Assembly (NCBI RefSeq): GCF_958979055.1
Contig: NC_084896.1
Span: forward strand, 992,001 to 1,056,000
Length of the DNA: 64,000 bases
Direction of reading: 5' to 3'
Source: Alnus glutinosa
Lineage: Eukaryota; Streptophyta; Magnoliopsida; Fagales; Betulaceae
The translations under genes and the position numbers were made by a program. This document shows positions 1 to 11,934 of the stretch, in pieces. Below the pieces are notes generated by a model. That model did no database searches. It worked only from the letters and a program-made list of their open reading frames with translations, and was not told where the DNA came from. Every line of letters starts with the position of its first letter. The first letter of the stretch is position 1.

Positions 1-885
1 GGCAGCAAGTGAGATTTACTCGTTGACACGTGTAGGTCATGTTTCAATGTGCGGAAGTTAGTTGGAGATGCGGCTGGTGTCGGCACAAGTGGAAGACGAT
101 GATGATCTAGATTTGGCAGAGGAAGGTAGATGTAACTTCGAAAATTTTGATCCAAGATCTTTGACAAATTTGGCTGAAGACAAGGTGGAGGAGAGAGATG
201 GTCAAGCCATCTGTGGTGAAAGAGGAGCCGACGGAATAGATGAACTGAGATAAGGCCTCCGAAGAGGCAGGTGAGTCCCCAGCAAGGAGGGTTTTGCTTT
301 TGGGAATCACTCGAAAGAAGAGAGAGTTGAGAAGGAGAATCAATAAGAGACACGAATGTAAGTATTGATGTTACAAATGTTTGCAACAGGCTAATTTAGG
401 ATAGGTTCTTAGAGGAAAACTAAATCTCCTTCAAAACTTCTCTCTAAACAGTTTTATTTTTAAGTTTGATTTAAATAGACTTATACTGCTAAACAATTTG
501 AAAACTGGTGAAGTCTTACTGTCTCAAAGATCCTAAATATAAAACAACATATAATTAAAGACTTTATAACTCAAATACTTGAGAGGTAAAGAGACAAATA
601 GACACCAAGTCCTAAGCATAGAGGGTGATAGGAACCCAAACGATAGAGATGGAAATCATTTTCATAATGCACTCCAATTGGGCCAGAGACAAACCACAAG
701 ACAAGTTTGATAACAATTCTCCGATGCCTCTCCCTCTCATCTAACGTTGTTTAATACTACTCTTGGCTACTAAATGATAACTATGCTTAATCTGATAAGA
801 TAACAATTGTTAAGATAGAGATAACAATAGATAATGATATAACAAAGATAATTGGGTGAGAACACTCGGATGTCTCTCTTTGTAA
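1..885. other. Intergenic, no supported gene
   Basis: The first 350 bases hold short open frames on both strands, the plus one (62-253) being acidic and of normal codon content, but I recognise no domain, splice structure or family. It could be the edge of a gene or gene fragment that starts to the left of the window. The rest is AT-rich sequence without recognisable structure. Confidence 0.4.
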
Positions 886-946
886 GAGCACTAGCAGCAG
901 TTACCTTATATTGGTTTCATTTTTATATTTAGGAAAAATTTCATGA

Positions 947-992
<46 letters not shown>

Positions 993-1283
993 ATTCTACA
1001 ACAGATGTCCTATATTTAGATGAGGGGGTTGGGAATGATTAGTAATTTCCTATGTATACATGTCTACTATTCATTCCCTATGTATTATTTTAATATAAAA
1101 AAAGTATATTTAATTGATATAGGGAAGAGAGAAAAATAATAAAATAAGAGCAAAAAAAAAATATTTAATCAATATAGAAAAAGATAAAGAAATCTGTTGT
1201 GAAATGTTTTTTTATAAGGAAGTAAAAAATAATTTTGTTCTCTAAATATAAAAAAAATGGTTGAGAATCTATTGTTAATGCTC
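886..1283. mobile_element. PIF/Harbinger-like MITE
   Basis: The ends are imperfect inverted repeats (GAGCACTAGCAGCAG on the left, GAGCATTAACAATAG read inward from the right, 11 of 15 identical). They are flanked by the trinucleotide TAA on both sides (883-885 and 1284-1286). A 3-bp TWA duplication is the signature of PIF/Harbinger elements. The 398-bp element has no coding capacity and contains a run of 38 A residues (954-991). Confidence 0.6.
954..991 (+). repeat. Poly(A) homopolymer, 38 bases
   Basis: Uninterrupted A run inside the MITE at 886-1283. The length is likely polymorphic. Confidence 0.95.
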
Positions 1284-1554
1284 TAAGTCTTCTATAGGCA
1301 TCCAAACTCATCCTTCCAGGTGGACGTAACGGGGATTAGGATGATACGGCCTCCTAGTCCTACGTGGAGTGCTATCAGAGGGAATATAACAATTGAGGTC
1401 ATTGATCACAGTAGTATAAATTTTGAAAAAAATTCTTATTCTTCTTCCTTGCTTCTTCCCAAGAATTTCTTTGTACTTTTGCTTGCCTTGTCCTAGGGAA
1501 GTGGTATCAAGGCTTGGGTGTCTAGATTCTTTAAAGTTAGAGAAAAGAAAACTT

Positions 1555-1700
1555 GAGGAAAGATGCCAGCCATGCGATCAAAACTCTAGTGAGGCCCAAG
1601 CTGCCATGCATGCTGCTGCTCAAGAATTCTCTGGGCCTAGAAAAATTGATTTTGGTGGGTGATTCCCTCACTGTAATATACTGTGCTGGAGGCCTAAGTT
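1555..1700 (+). pseudogene. Short LINE RNase H-like remnant
   Basis: Two overlapping frames together resemble the middle of the RNase H-like domain that ends plant LINE open reading frame 2: a segment reading SEAQAAMHAAAQ followed, after a frame change, by GDSLTVI. The EAQA helix and the GDS strand are typical of that family. Only about 45 residues remain, there is at least one frameshift, and no poly(A) end or target duplication was found. Confidence is limited because the match is short. Confidence 0.35.
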
Positions 1701-3546
1701 TTCCTAAATGGTTAGCGGTCCATGTGTCTATGCCTATGTGGTTGCCTCCGAAAGAGAGATATTATATGTTGCCACCTTATTACACAATTATTCGTTTTTT
1801 TAATTTTATTTTTATTAAACAAAAAATTACAAAATCATGTAAATGAATTGGAGTCTAATTTTGTGTTTTTTTATTTTTTATTTTTTAAAAAAATAAATGA
1901 AAAAAGTCAATAGTTATGTCTTTTGGATAGCAAATATTATTTATCTTCTAAACATTCAACTCTTATTTTACTGGTTAAAAAAAAAAAAAAAAAAACTCAT
2001 TTTACTGAATTTATGCTGGTGATCAGTATTTTTTAATAAATGCTGGTGATCAGTATTTTTTTTAATAAATACTAATCCAAGAGCTACCACATTAGTCCAA
2101 TGAAATAAAAGTTAAAGAGTGTTTAGCATTACTCAATTGCCTCCTGCTGTTTCTTATGATCTATAGCATGGATTTTATCCTTCTGCTATGGCTGGATAGG
2201 CGGGAAAGACAAATTCTTCACCTTTCATCTCATCCACCAAGAAAAAAAAAAACCGGAGGCAGAGGTCATTGGTTCACAAACCTGGACAAGCTGAGAAAAA
2301 TTTACATGGATATGGGATTCAATGAAACCCGGTATCATTTAAAAATAAATAAATAAATAAATAAAATGTAGAGTGTTTATATAGGTTTTTGGAGCTAACC
2401 AAATCATCCTTTTTAACCAAAACTATTATTCGACCACCCTCAATAATCCGTTCGAGACTGATTCAAAGGTGACAATTGACAAACCATTAAATGAACTGCC
2501 TAAATCGTATTAACAATTTTTTTATTTTTATTTTTTTTTAAAAAAAAAAAAAAAAAAAAAAAGCAGCTGATGAAATGGCTAAAACCTCTATTTTCAGCTC
2601 ACCTTTTGGAATGACCAAAGTTAACAAACCGGATCCTTTTAACCATAAAATTACAGCCGTCTAGAGGCGATTCAGGGCAACTCCAATAGATTCAAGACCT
2701 CCTCTTTCTTTTTTTCTTTTTTGACACGATAAATGTTGACACCGAAATAAAATAACTAAAATAAAATATGGATGGTTATTTGTATTGGATCACGATTAAT
2801 ATAAAGACGATCTAGACCATTCAATTTAAACGCTCGATCCAAATAAAATGACTCTATTCCGATTGAAGATACATAGATACTTCTAAAAAACCCTGGACTC
2901 ATTCAATACCCCACTACTTTCCAAACAAATTGACACACTTTACGACTTCTAAGTCCTGGAAAAACGCGTAGTGGAGATTTCTTTACTTAATTTAAAAAAG
3001 AATCAGCCTAAATTTCTACAAAAAGTGGCTAAATAATGTACATTAAATTTATCAAAAAGAAATTCCAAAGTTGGATTAGACCTAATCAATTAATCGCATC
3101 ATGCCCTCAAATCTTGATTCAAAATTTATTTTAAAATCATAGTTTTTGCTATATATTTTTTTTTGTTTAATTTCACTAAAGTTTGTTTGTGTTGAGGTTG
3201 GTGCCGAAAATTAGAAATCTAATCTGGATTAGAGTACCGTGCTTTCATCGCATACATTCACCTCAGCTCCTTGTGCTCATCAGGAATTAACATATGGAAA
3301 GAACAATATGAATCAAACATGGGGTATTCGAAAGAACATATATACTTCATTTCAATAAAGTAATTCTTCCATATTTTTGGGGTAACATGACATGGGAACA
3401 CGGGAACCATCGGTCAAAAAAGAGAGCCAAACTGAAAGCCATAACATAGAACCAGAACCAGAACCAGAACCGAACCAGAACCGGAGTACCAACACTCGAA
3501 TCAACGGAAACAAATCACGAAAAGCCTAAAGAAAACTCTAAACCCT
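1701..3546. other. Intergenic, AT-rich, simple repeats
   Basis: I see no gene. The stretch contains A/T homopolymers (for example near 1978-1995 and 2540-2562), an (AAAT)n run near 2338-2364 and several short open frames with no family resemblance. The last 250 bases are probably the 3' untranslated and downstream region of the minus-strand RNA-binding protein gene, including a short GAACCA repeat near 3451-3482. Confidence 0.5.
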
Positions 3547-4335
3547 TTAGCTCCTCCAGCTACCTTCACTACCACCACCACCACCACCCCCCCTAGAATA
3601 CCTAGAACCACCACCACTGTCACCGTAACCACGTTCACGGCCACCTCCATAGCCGCCGCCGCCGCCACCGTATCCGCCGCCGCCACCACTGCTGCCGTAC
3701 CCACCGCCACCACGGCTGTACCCACCACCTCCTTCACGGCGACCGCCACCGCCACCTCCGTAACCGCCACTGCTGCGGCTGTAACCGCCACCACCACCTC
3801 CTCCACCGTTTCCACGGGACTGAGCCTCGTTTACAGTAATGTTACGGCCGTCGAGATTCTGACCGTTCATACCTTCGATCGCGTCCCTCATCGCCTTCTC
3901 GTTGCTGAAGGTGACGAATCCAAAGCCTCTGGACCTACCGGTCTCACGGTCGTTGATAATCTGAGAAACAAAACAATCAGATCTAATCAGATCCACAATG
4001 AATACAGTAAAAAAAATTACAGAACCGATCGATCTTCGCCTTTTGGTAACAAAGCGGAAGATGAACGTACCGATTTGTGTGAGAGAGTAATAAAAGAATC
4101 AGTTTCATATAGTAACAGAGAGAATCAAGTAACACAAACAGAGCAGATCAGATCAGATCAGATTTTCGCATCGCAAAGCCAAATCGAGTCAGATCCGAGC
4201 TCTCTGCGACGACAAACGGACCTTCGATTCAAGGATATCGCCAAAGGGAGAAAAGGCTCGCTCCAGAGCCTGGTCGTCGGTGGCCCAGGCGAGGCCGCCG
4301 ACAAAGCATCGGTATTCAACATCAGCTGACGCCAT
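3547..4335 (-). CDS. GRP7: Glycine-rich RNA-binding protein, GRP7/GRP8 type
   Basis: Two exons on the minus strand, 4222-4335 and 3547-3960, joined over a 261-bp intron with GT-AG ends, give a 175-residue protein. Exon 1 starts MASADVEYRCFVGGLAW and contains RNP2 (CFVGGL, residues 10-15). Exon 2 contributes RNP1 (RGFGFVTF, about 49-56) and, from about residue 88, a long Gly/Tyr/Ser/Arg-rich tail. One N-terminal RRM followed by a glycine-rich tail defines class IV GR-RBPs. These are nucleo-cytoplasmic RNA chaperones that act in the clock, in cold and stress responses and in flowering. The single intron splits the RRM after the SK dipeptide, as in Arabidopsis GRP7 and GRP8. A TATA box lies 100 bp upstream. 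The intron carries an alternative donor (see separate entry), suggesting negative autoregulation. GRP7 versus GRP8 cannot be decided. Confidence 0.95.
4067..4221 (-). promoter_or_regulatory. Alternative 5' splice region with premature stop
   Basis: Inside the RNA-binding protein intron, 151 bases after the normal donor, a second good donor (GGTACGTTC, GT at 4070-4069) is present. Using it would keep 4071-4221 in the mRNA. That extension is not a multiple of three and reads into TGA ten codons after the exon 1 junction. This is the layout known from Arabidopsis GRP7/GRP8, where the protein promotes the cryptic site so that its own mRNA is degraded by NMD. Use in this plant is inferred. Confidence 0.6.
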
Positions 4336-4434
4336 TGCTGATAAGAAAACCTAGAACAGGGACAGAAAATGGAATTCGAAAGTAGAGAGGGATCTCTCAG
4401 GAAAGTGCGATGAATGAATGAGCCTCAGCCTTGG

Positions 4435-4441
4435 TTATATA
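4435..4441 (-). promoter_or_regulatory. TATA box of the GR-RBP gene
   Basis: On the minus strand TATATAA lies about 100 bp upstream of the start codon. That leaves room for a leader of about 70 bases, which fits a strongly expressed TATA-type promoter. Confidence 0.6.
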
Positions 4442-5777
4442 GATCTGAAGGGGTGTAACCAGGGTTAGTTTGCGGTGACCTCATCCAGTCTATTTGCTAA
4501 CTCGGGTTAACTTCAGAGCGGAACGGGCGGTGATTGTGGTGGTCTGTTTGGTTACAGATACTAGTCTGTCTTTGTGAGTTGTAAATGGGATACTCCAGAT
4601 AAGGTGTTGCCTATTCTTGCCTTGGTCAAACTCGAGTATATCTCCTTCTTCTTTTTTTCTTATAATAATGATTTGATTTTTAAAATTATGCTTATAATAA
4701 ATTAATATTAAATTTTAATTAAATAATAATTTTAAAAGTCATTTTATTATTTGAATGACACAAGAATAATACAAAATGAACTTCTAAAATTACTCTGATC
4801 CACTTCCTTTTAAAGTTTTACTTATAATAGTCATTTAAAAGATATATACTAATTATTATCATCTCCAATGCAGTCACAATATTAAATTTTGGTAAATTAT
4901 TTAATTGAATTGATTTAATACCTGTTATTCATTACACTTAAGAAAGCAATTTGATTTTTGAACTACTTGGTAAGGAGATCAATAATCTTATGAGCAATGT
5001 GTTGATGTATATCCAAATTCTTCTATAAGAGGTTGATATAAATTTGAATTGTATTATAAGAGATAAATGGTTGGTTCCATTCTCTTGCATACACACACTT
5101 CTTTATAATATTTTGGAGTTTTCTATTTAATAAACTTTCTATTTATGTATATGAAATTTGTTTTTATTTCCACAGTCTAATATTGGTCCTATTAGTAATA
5201 AATTACAACTGACATGTAAGTATTAAGGTTATCAATCACTTATAATGTGTGCTATGATGAATAAAGTTTTAGTTTTTTCTTCTTCTTATTCTTTTGAAAC
5301 ACATTTTGATTGTCTAGCAAATATCCAATTTCAGTAATATATAATAACTAAAGAAAATAAGTTGGAAGATAAAGGGTCTATTTGGTTTAAATTTGAATGG
5401 TTTCAAAAAATTAAGATTTCAAGACGTGATTTTAATAAGTTCGCATTAGTTCTGTCATTAAAATCGTACATTTTTAAGAACGTATATGCCTTTTACTTGT
5501 CATTTGAAAATGTGAAACGGATTCAAATTTAAAGTACTAAAAGCAAATCAATCAAAATAAAAAAGAAAGTTAAGATTCCCTCAAGAATTTCAAGCCAAGT
5601 TATAATGTGAAGATAAGCATCACGTGCATGTCAAGATATCAAGCATTCTCTTTATAAAATGCAGGATTTTTGTCGAAAAAAAATTAGGGCATGTTTACGT
5701 AACAATTGTTTTCTTTTATTATATTTTATTATTTTTCAAAAAGCATGTGTGGTTGTTTTTTAGAATTCAAATTCTAC
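4442..5777. other. Intergenic, AT-rich
   Basis: The first few hundred bases are the promoter region of the minus-strand RNA-binding protein gene. The remainder is AT-rich sequence with no open frame, RNA gene or inverted repeat that I can support. Confidence 0.5.
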
Positions 5778-5925
5778 TTAGATTTTAAGAATAATTGTAC
5801 CGTTAGTCCTTGTGGTATACTATAATTATTTTTCACTCCCTATGATTTAAAAAGTTCATGGAAGGTCCTCGTGATATGCAATAATTACAAATCGATCCCT
5901 AGCGTCAAATTCTGTTAAAATTTTT

Positions 5926-6105
5926 AGAAATGATCCCTACACTCATTTCTCACAACAGCCCCACAACAAGCTGACGTGGCAGGTAGTATTTTATTATTTT
6001 TTTACAAAAAGAAAACAAACAAAACAAAAAAAGTAATAAAATATTACCAGCCACATCAGCTTGTTGTGGGGTTGTTGTGAGAAATGAGTATAGGGATAAT
6101 TTCTC
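5926..6105. mobile_element. Nested palindromic MITE
   Basis: A 180-bp near-perfect palindrome whose ends read AGAAATGATCCCTACACTC on the left and GAGAAATTATCCCTATACTC inward from the right. It is flanked by TAAAATTTTT on both sides (5916-5925 and 6106-6115). The right arm of the surrounding foldback element lacks this block, so it inserted after the arms formed. The 9-10 bp duplication again points to a Mutator-like mover. Confidence 0.8.
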
Positions 6106-6275
6106 TAAAATTTTTAACAGATTCAATCAAATGTCACGTCAGCGCCACGTGTCGCCAATAAGATGGTGACATGTGTCCACCGTAATAAAAAAATATAAAT
6201 TTATTAAAAAATAAATAAAAATACTTATTTTTTTATAAAAAAATTCAAAAAAAAAAAAAAACAAAACAAAAAAAA

Positions 6276-6490
6276 GCTGCAGGGGGTGGCGCGCGGCCAC
6301 CCCCAAGCCCCAGGGGGTGGCCCGATGGCCACCCCCGGCCACTGGGGTGGCCGCGCGCCACCCCAGGTGGCCTCTGGGGGTGGCGCGCGGCCACCCTTAG
6401 TAGATCTAGGGGTGGCCGTGCGCTACCCCCGGCCACTGGGGTGGCCACGCGCCACCCCAGGCGGCATCTGGGGGTAGCCAGGCCACCCCC
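6276..6490. repeat. GC-rich palindromic repeat core
   Basis: A cluster of short units built from GGGGTGGC, GCGCG and GCCACCCC in both orientations forms the centre of the foldback element. It is strongly GC and CpG rich in an otherwise AT-rich region. The open frames across it on both strands (proline, glycine and arginine rich) are by-products of the repeat. Confidence 0.8.
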
Positions 6491-6830
6491 TTTCTCCATT
6501 TTTGTTTCTTCTTTTTGTTTTTTGTTTTTTTTCTTGAATTTTTATTTTTTAAAAAAAAATAAGTATTTTTATTTATTTTTTAATAAATTTATATTTTTTT
6601 ATTAAGATTGGACATGTCAGCGCCACGTGCCACCAATAAGATGACGACACGTGGCGCTGACGTGGCATTTGACGGAATCTGTTAAAAATTTTAACAGAAT
6701 TTGACGACAGGGATCGATTTATAATTATTGCATATCACAAGAACCTCCAATGAATTTTTTAAACCATAAGGAGTGAAAAATAATTATGGTATACCACAGG
6801 GACCAACGGTGCAATTATCCTTAGATTTTA

Positions 6831-8181
6831 TCTAACTTTTTTTAATTTTGTCACAAGTTTTCTAAATTATACAAACATAATTTTAAAAAGCTAGTTATCT
6901 CGATATTTGCAATTTAAATATAATATAAAATAATAGACTATAATCTAAAAAAATCACATACCCAAACAAATCATTTAGCTGCTAAAATATTTTTTAATCT
7001 TTTCAGTAAGCATTAATAGGTGTAGAACAGAAAAAACAAGAAGTGAGAGTGCTTTTGGGTTCAAGAGTAAGCCAGTACTTGTAACCAAACACACCGTCAA
7101 GAGAGTCAATGCGGCTGGCACGGGTGAACCCTGGTTATCAAAAAGGTGGTAGGGTCCACTACAGTCACGTGATGTTGATTTAATAGCCCGGATATTTACT
7201 GCATTAAAAATATCTCCTAAATGGGGATCAAAGAATCAAAATATCTCATTCGTGTAAGTACATTTATGCCCCCTCACTTCTTACGAAATTCCCCACGTAC
7301 TTTTCTTTTCTCTTAGTTTTCATTTTCAATTCTTTTTCTTGCCGTCTAGGGCACATCCTAAAATGGTTTTTTTTTTTTCTTTTTTTTTTTTTCTTACCCC
7401 TTCGTTTGGGATGCGAACAAAATATCAGAATTGACTCCGATTTAGATAAGAATGGACCACAAGTAGGTGACTTGCCTTGACGTTAACCCTTGGAAAATAA
7501 TAAAATAAATTATATTTTTATCACACATAGCATAATTTTAACAAAATCTACCGTAAATGCCAGCATTATAAAATAATTATAATATAAAAAAGATAAAAAT
7601 TTCTTACAAATTAGTTTATAAAAAATTGTATACAACTCACATATAAAATTGACATATATTCCTTAGCATGTGAGAAATACATATTGTTTTAATAGCAAGT
7701 GTTTCTCACGTGTTTTTTTAATTGTATTAACAAAAAAACATGTATTTTTCTCATGTTTAAAGGACACATGTCATTCTTATATATGAGTTGTATGAAATTT
7801 CTTACAAACCGGTTTGTATAAAATTTATGTTCATATAAAAATATAGTGTTTATTAATGGTATGTTTGGGTGGTTTTAGTTTTTTAAATATTATTTTTTAA
7901 AATTCAGATTCTACTATAATTTTATTCATTTTTTTTTTCTAATTTTTCTCAAATTTTTTAAACCATTAAAACATAATTTCAAAAAAAAAAATCTCTAAAT
8001 ATTCATAATTTTTTTAAAAATCACACCCAAAGGAGCCGCTACATTGCTCGCGACTTGATGTTGGGCTTCAACGGCGTTAAGTTAGTTTTCTCAGTTTCAA
8101 AACGTGTGGTTGAAAAAATATCAATTTTAAAACGTAATTAAATGAGAACATTATTTTTAATTATGTAATTAAGAGTTTGAT

Positions 8182-8232
<51 letters not shown>

Positions 8233-10071
8233 TTTAAAAATACACATTTAAACAATATTATTTTTCAAATGTACTCCCAAATATATATACTTTTATTTAA
8301 AAACGAAATAGCGGGCAAACGCACGTAGTCGGTATATCCATTTCCCCAAATCTAAAAGAGTCGTGAGAGCGACCTGCTGGAATATTTGAGTATTTGAGAT
8401 AAAGATGCTGAGAGTATTACTTAAAGAATATTTGGATGCTTTATGACAAAAAGAAAATTCTGGGTTTGGTGAAGTTTTATAAATGAGTAGGTTTACATAA
8501 ATGAGTAGGTTTAATATATCATTTGAATATTTAAATAAGTGATTTTCTTCAAACAAAAGATAATTCAAGTCATTCTTTTGTATTTAAAACTTCAATGAAA
8601 TGCTTATATTTGAATATCGTGGTCCAAAAGGTGAAATATATATGTCATTTGAAAATTTTTAAATTGGTGATTTTGTTGAAACAAGAGATTCTCTCCTTGA
8701 TTCACTATGTTTCTTCCCTTTGAAATTTAAATGATTATTTTGTTTTTAAAACTTCAATGGATGTCCCAAAATAAGTTGATCGACCACTCCAAACTCTGAG
8801 TTTCTAATGAGAGAGTTTTTAGAAAAGATTGTCGCTTTTGGGGGGGGCGCTTAACACCTCCCCCTCCCCCTCCCTCTCCCTGTGGTGGACTCCAACCTAA
8901 TTCTTATGAGCTAAGCTAGGTTGATTCTTTTTGTTCCTCCATGATTAGATTCATTGGAGGTTAGGTGCCTTCTAGCCATTAGGGTTGTGGAGTTTTGTTC
9001 ATCCGGTTAATCCAGTGGTGGCTGATTTTCTCATAGTCCTTCGAGGACTATGGAGCTTTGTGTGTGTGTGTGTGTGTGAGTTTTTTATTTTTTATTTTTA
9101 ATTTGTTTTGGTTCAAGCAGGAAAGCTCATTCAAGACGTTTCCAGAAAGGGTTCGGTTGCTTTGATTCGTGTTGTCGGCAGTGTGCTTGGCTGAACTATC
9201 ATCTTCAAACTTCTATTTTTTGACGTTAGATCTACGCATTTCTATTGACTTCTGTGAGACACACGCCCCTCAATCGTGATTTCCCGTCCTCCGGTCCTGC
9301 TGCTGCAAGCTATGGTCGTGTGGGCTACCGGTGACCGACGCGTGGTCATCACGCGCCAAGGAATCTTCTCTCTTTGGGCCACACGAGATGGCCACGCCCC
9401 CGCTTTTTCTGGGACGTGCAAGGTGGTGCCAGGGAATATGGAGTCCAATCTGTTGCAGGGTGATTCTGGGGACGGTGCGTGTTCTACACGCGTTGTTTTT
9501 CTAGCGAAGACAACCCCTCTGCTGTTGGCTTGAATTGGTTTTTTCTGTTTTGCTATGTTTGTGTATTTCCATTGCTTCTCCGGACACAGTCTGCCTTTGT
9601 ATTGCTCAAATTTTACTGGAATATTTGTTTACTTATAGCTAGATAGGCCTTCTTTTCTTTTTAGAATGTGCATTATTGTAAAGAGATGCTCAAATGTTGT
9701 TCTTATAAGGTTTGTATTCTGCTTAGACAGCTATTTTTTAAGTTAGATCTTTTTGATTTAGAGTGTAGGGGATTTTGTACCTCTATTCTCAAGATATATG
9801 CATTCGGGCTTTTCAGAAATATATGGTAGCACATACTATATTTATATTTAAATGTCTTAATTTTAAAAGATATGATAGATTTACGATTTCTATACAATTT
9901 GTCATGTATGACTTTAATTAAAGTTATAGTGGCCCCCTTTTTATTTATTGGTTTTTTTTTGTGGACATTCTTATTAGCCACTTTTTACTGAAGAAGTTTT
10001 CGTAACTTATTTACTTCAAGTTTAAGTTTTGTCTTACTTCACCGTGAAAGACTTGACCGACTCTTGTTTAT
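6831..10071. other. Intergenic with simple repeats and one palindrome
   Basis: No supported gene. An imperfect palindrome lies at about 7585-7835, with arms built around TTCTTACAAA and ATACAACTC, and resembles an old MITE. There is an (AT)n run at 8185-8229 and a (GT)n run near 9060-9078. The stretch 8850-9700 is less AT-rich and holds open frames on both strands (9242-9533) without recognisable domains. It may be leader-type sequence of a retroelement, but I cannot show that. Confidence 0.45.
8185..8229. repeat. (AT)n microsatellite
   Basis: About 22 AT units. Confidence 0.95.
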
Positions 10072-10253
10072 GAGAAATGCTAGAGGTATCAAATTTTTTA
10101 CCAAGAGATGGGTACCAAGATGATGTGGAGCTTATTAATTGGTATCTGTTGCATTTCTTTTTATTAATTGTTTTGATCATCTCCAATGAGTAAGCTCCAC
10201 ATCATCTTAGTACCTATCTCTTGGTAAAAAAATTGGTACCCCTAGCATTTCTC
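10072..10253. mobile_element. Mutator-like MITE, GAGAAATGCTAG family
   Basis: A 182-bp element with inverted ends GAGAAATGCTAGAGGTA and, inward from the right, GAGAAATGCTAGGGGTA. The inverted similarity continues through ACCAAGAGAT and GATGTGGAGCTTA. A perfect 9-bp duplication CTTGTTTAT flanks it (10063-10071 and 10254-10262). It has no coding capacity. The same terminal motif recurs at 43443-43740. Confidence 0.85.
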
Positions 10254-11811
10254 CTTGTTTATATATATAAGACACGTTCGGCCATTTAGAGAAGGTAGAG
10301 AGGCAGCAACTTCTTACTATTTGTGTTGGTCACACGGTAGCTTAGATAGTTTAGAGTATTATCTCTTTTTGTATAATTCTCTTTCAAGTGAAAGTGAGAG
10401 TGGGATTTGGATGTATCGAGGCTTTTGAATTTGAGTGGTTTTCTCCGTACTACTCTTTGTACTCCATCTTTTAGTAGTGAATATTCTCTGGGTTGTCTCC
10501 GCCAATGAATGTAAGCTTATAAAGCTGAACCGCTTAAATTTAGGTGTTTTGTGTAATTGTGTTATTTACTATTCTGCTATTTTTTACTTCTTTGGTGATT
10601 CCTAAAATTAATTTTGTCCCAACACAACTCTTGTACAACTCTAACCTTTTTTTTTTTTTTTTTTTTTTCAAACTAATTATTGAAACTCTTTTCTTACATG
10701 TAGGTCCTACATATATAATTGTTGATTTTTTTTTTATTTTTAAATAAAAATGTTAGAGTTGTACAAAAATTGTATAGAAGTATCATTTCTCTAATTTTAA
10801 ATCCACAAATTAAAACATAATTTAAAAAGTATTCAAATTCTTATGTTGCAAATCTTACTAGATATTTGATTCGGTAGCAACAAATTTTATTAGACCATCA
10901 TATTTAATTGGCTACAATTTGGATTGATTTGGCCCTCACATCACCACCTACACTTAAAGATTGGCTCTCCTATCCCTACAAGTTTTTAATAAATTGATAT
11001 ATTAGTTTGTGCTGCTCTTATTACCTCAGTCATTAAACAAATAAATTTATGATAATAATTTGTGTTGCTTAATTTTATTTTATATATATATATATATATA
11101 TATCAAGTTATATGAATGTTACGCGAATTTAGAATAAAAGTTATAATAAAAAGGTAATATCTCAAATATTTTTCAATCCAAATATGGATCGCTATGTTTT
11201 AATCAATGGCGGGCTTGGAAAGGCCCGTAACACACAAAATTGTGCATACAATCACAATTGCCCCAGTCACTCCAATTCCGATTGCTGGCTATGGGCCTCA
11301 GTCGATTGCTGGCTATGGGCCTCCAGCCCCTACAAATTTTGCCATAGATTTTTGGGTTATTGAGGAGTCAATCCTCAGTTCAGAAATAAGAAGTTGATGG
11401 GCTCTCTGTCTTGGGCTTCAAAAAAAAAAAAGGGAATATATAAGTTCACTTATATCGAAGCTGTTTGGTAAGTTGTGGAAAATGGATGTTTTATTTGAAT
11501 AATAGTAAGAAATGATTGATGTGATATAGAATTTGAGAATGTTTTATAGAAAAGTGAAAAAGTTTTGTTTTGTAGTGAGTTTTTTTATTTGAATAGTAAT
11601 AAAAAATTATTGATGTGATGTAAAAAGTGTAAAAAAGTTGAAATGTTTTTTATTTGATTTTTTTGAAAGAAGTGAAATGGGAATTGAAATTGTTTGGATT
11701 GGTTACCAAACAAGCTCGTCATTTGCAGTTAAACTTAAAAGCTTAACTATATTTATATATGAGTACTATAATTTTTTATTATAATTTCTTAACAAATTTA
11801 CTAAGGGTGGG
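10254..11811. other. Intergenic, AT-rich
   Basis: Contains T runs (10648-10668), a (TA)n tract near 11080-11103 and a small tandem repeat of a 22-base unit (GATTGCTGGCTATGGGCCTC) near 11280-11320. The open frame at 11206-11397 spans this duplication and has no family resemblance. Confidence 0.5.
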
Positions 11812-11903
11812 CAAAATATCCGACTACCGCCTACCGACTATTTCGGTTAGGTAGTTGGTATAAATTTTTATCCCAAAAGCTAGTTCGGTTAGGTAGTTGG
11901 TAT

Positions 11904-11934
<31 letters not shown>

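Larger units (their letters stand above)
5788..6820. mobile_element. Mutator-like foldback MITE
   Basis: Long terminal inverted repeats start GAATAATTGTACCG on the left and GGATAATTGCACCG read inward from the right. They remain alignable for well over 100 bp through the CACGTGTCGCC motif. A direct repeat TTAGATTTTA flanks the element (5778-5787 and 6821-6830), matching the 9-10 bp duplications of Mutator-like elements. It has no transposase frame. The left arm is longer than the right because a second MITE is nested in it, and the centre is a GC-rich repeat cluster. Confidence 0.8.

Noticed and set aside
3501..3815. Minus-strand frame rich in Val and Ala over the GR-RBP tail
   Set aside because: It is the Gly-codon tail of the RNA-binding protein read in a shifted frame; the splice-consistent RRM frame explains the sequence.
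6245..6499. Open frames on both strands across the GC-rich core (Pro/Gly/Arg/His rich)
   Set aside because: They are by-products of short GC-rich palindromic repeats with no stop codons and have no domain or gene context.
11206..11397. 63-codon plus frame
   Set aside because: It covers a small tandem duplication and has no similarity that I can name and no splice or promoter context.
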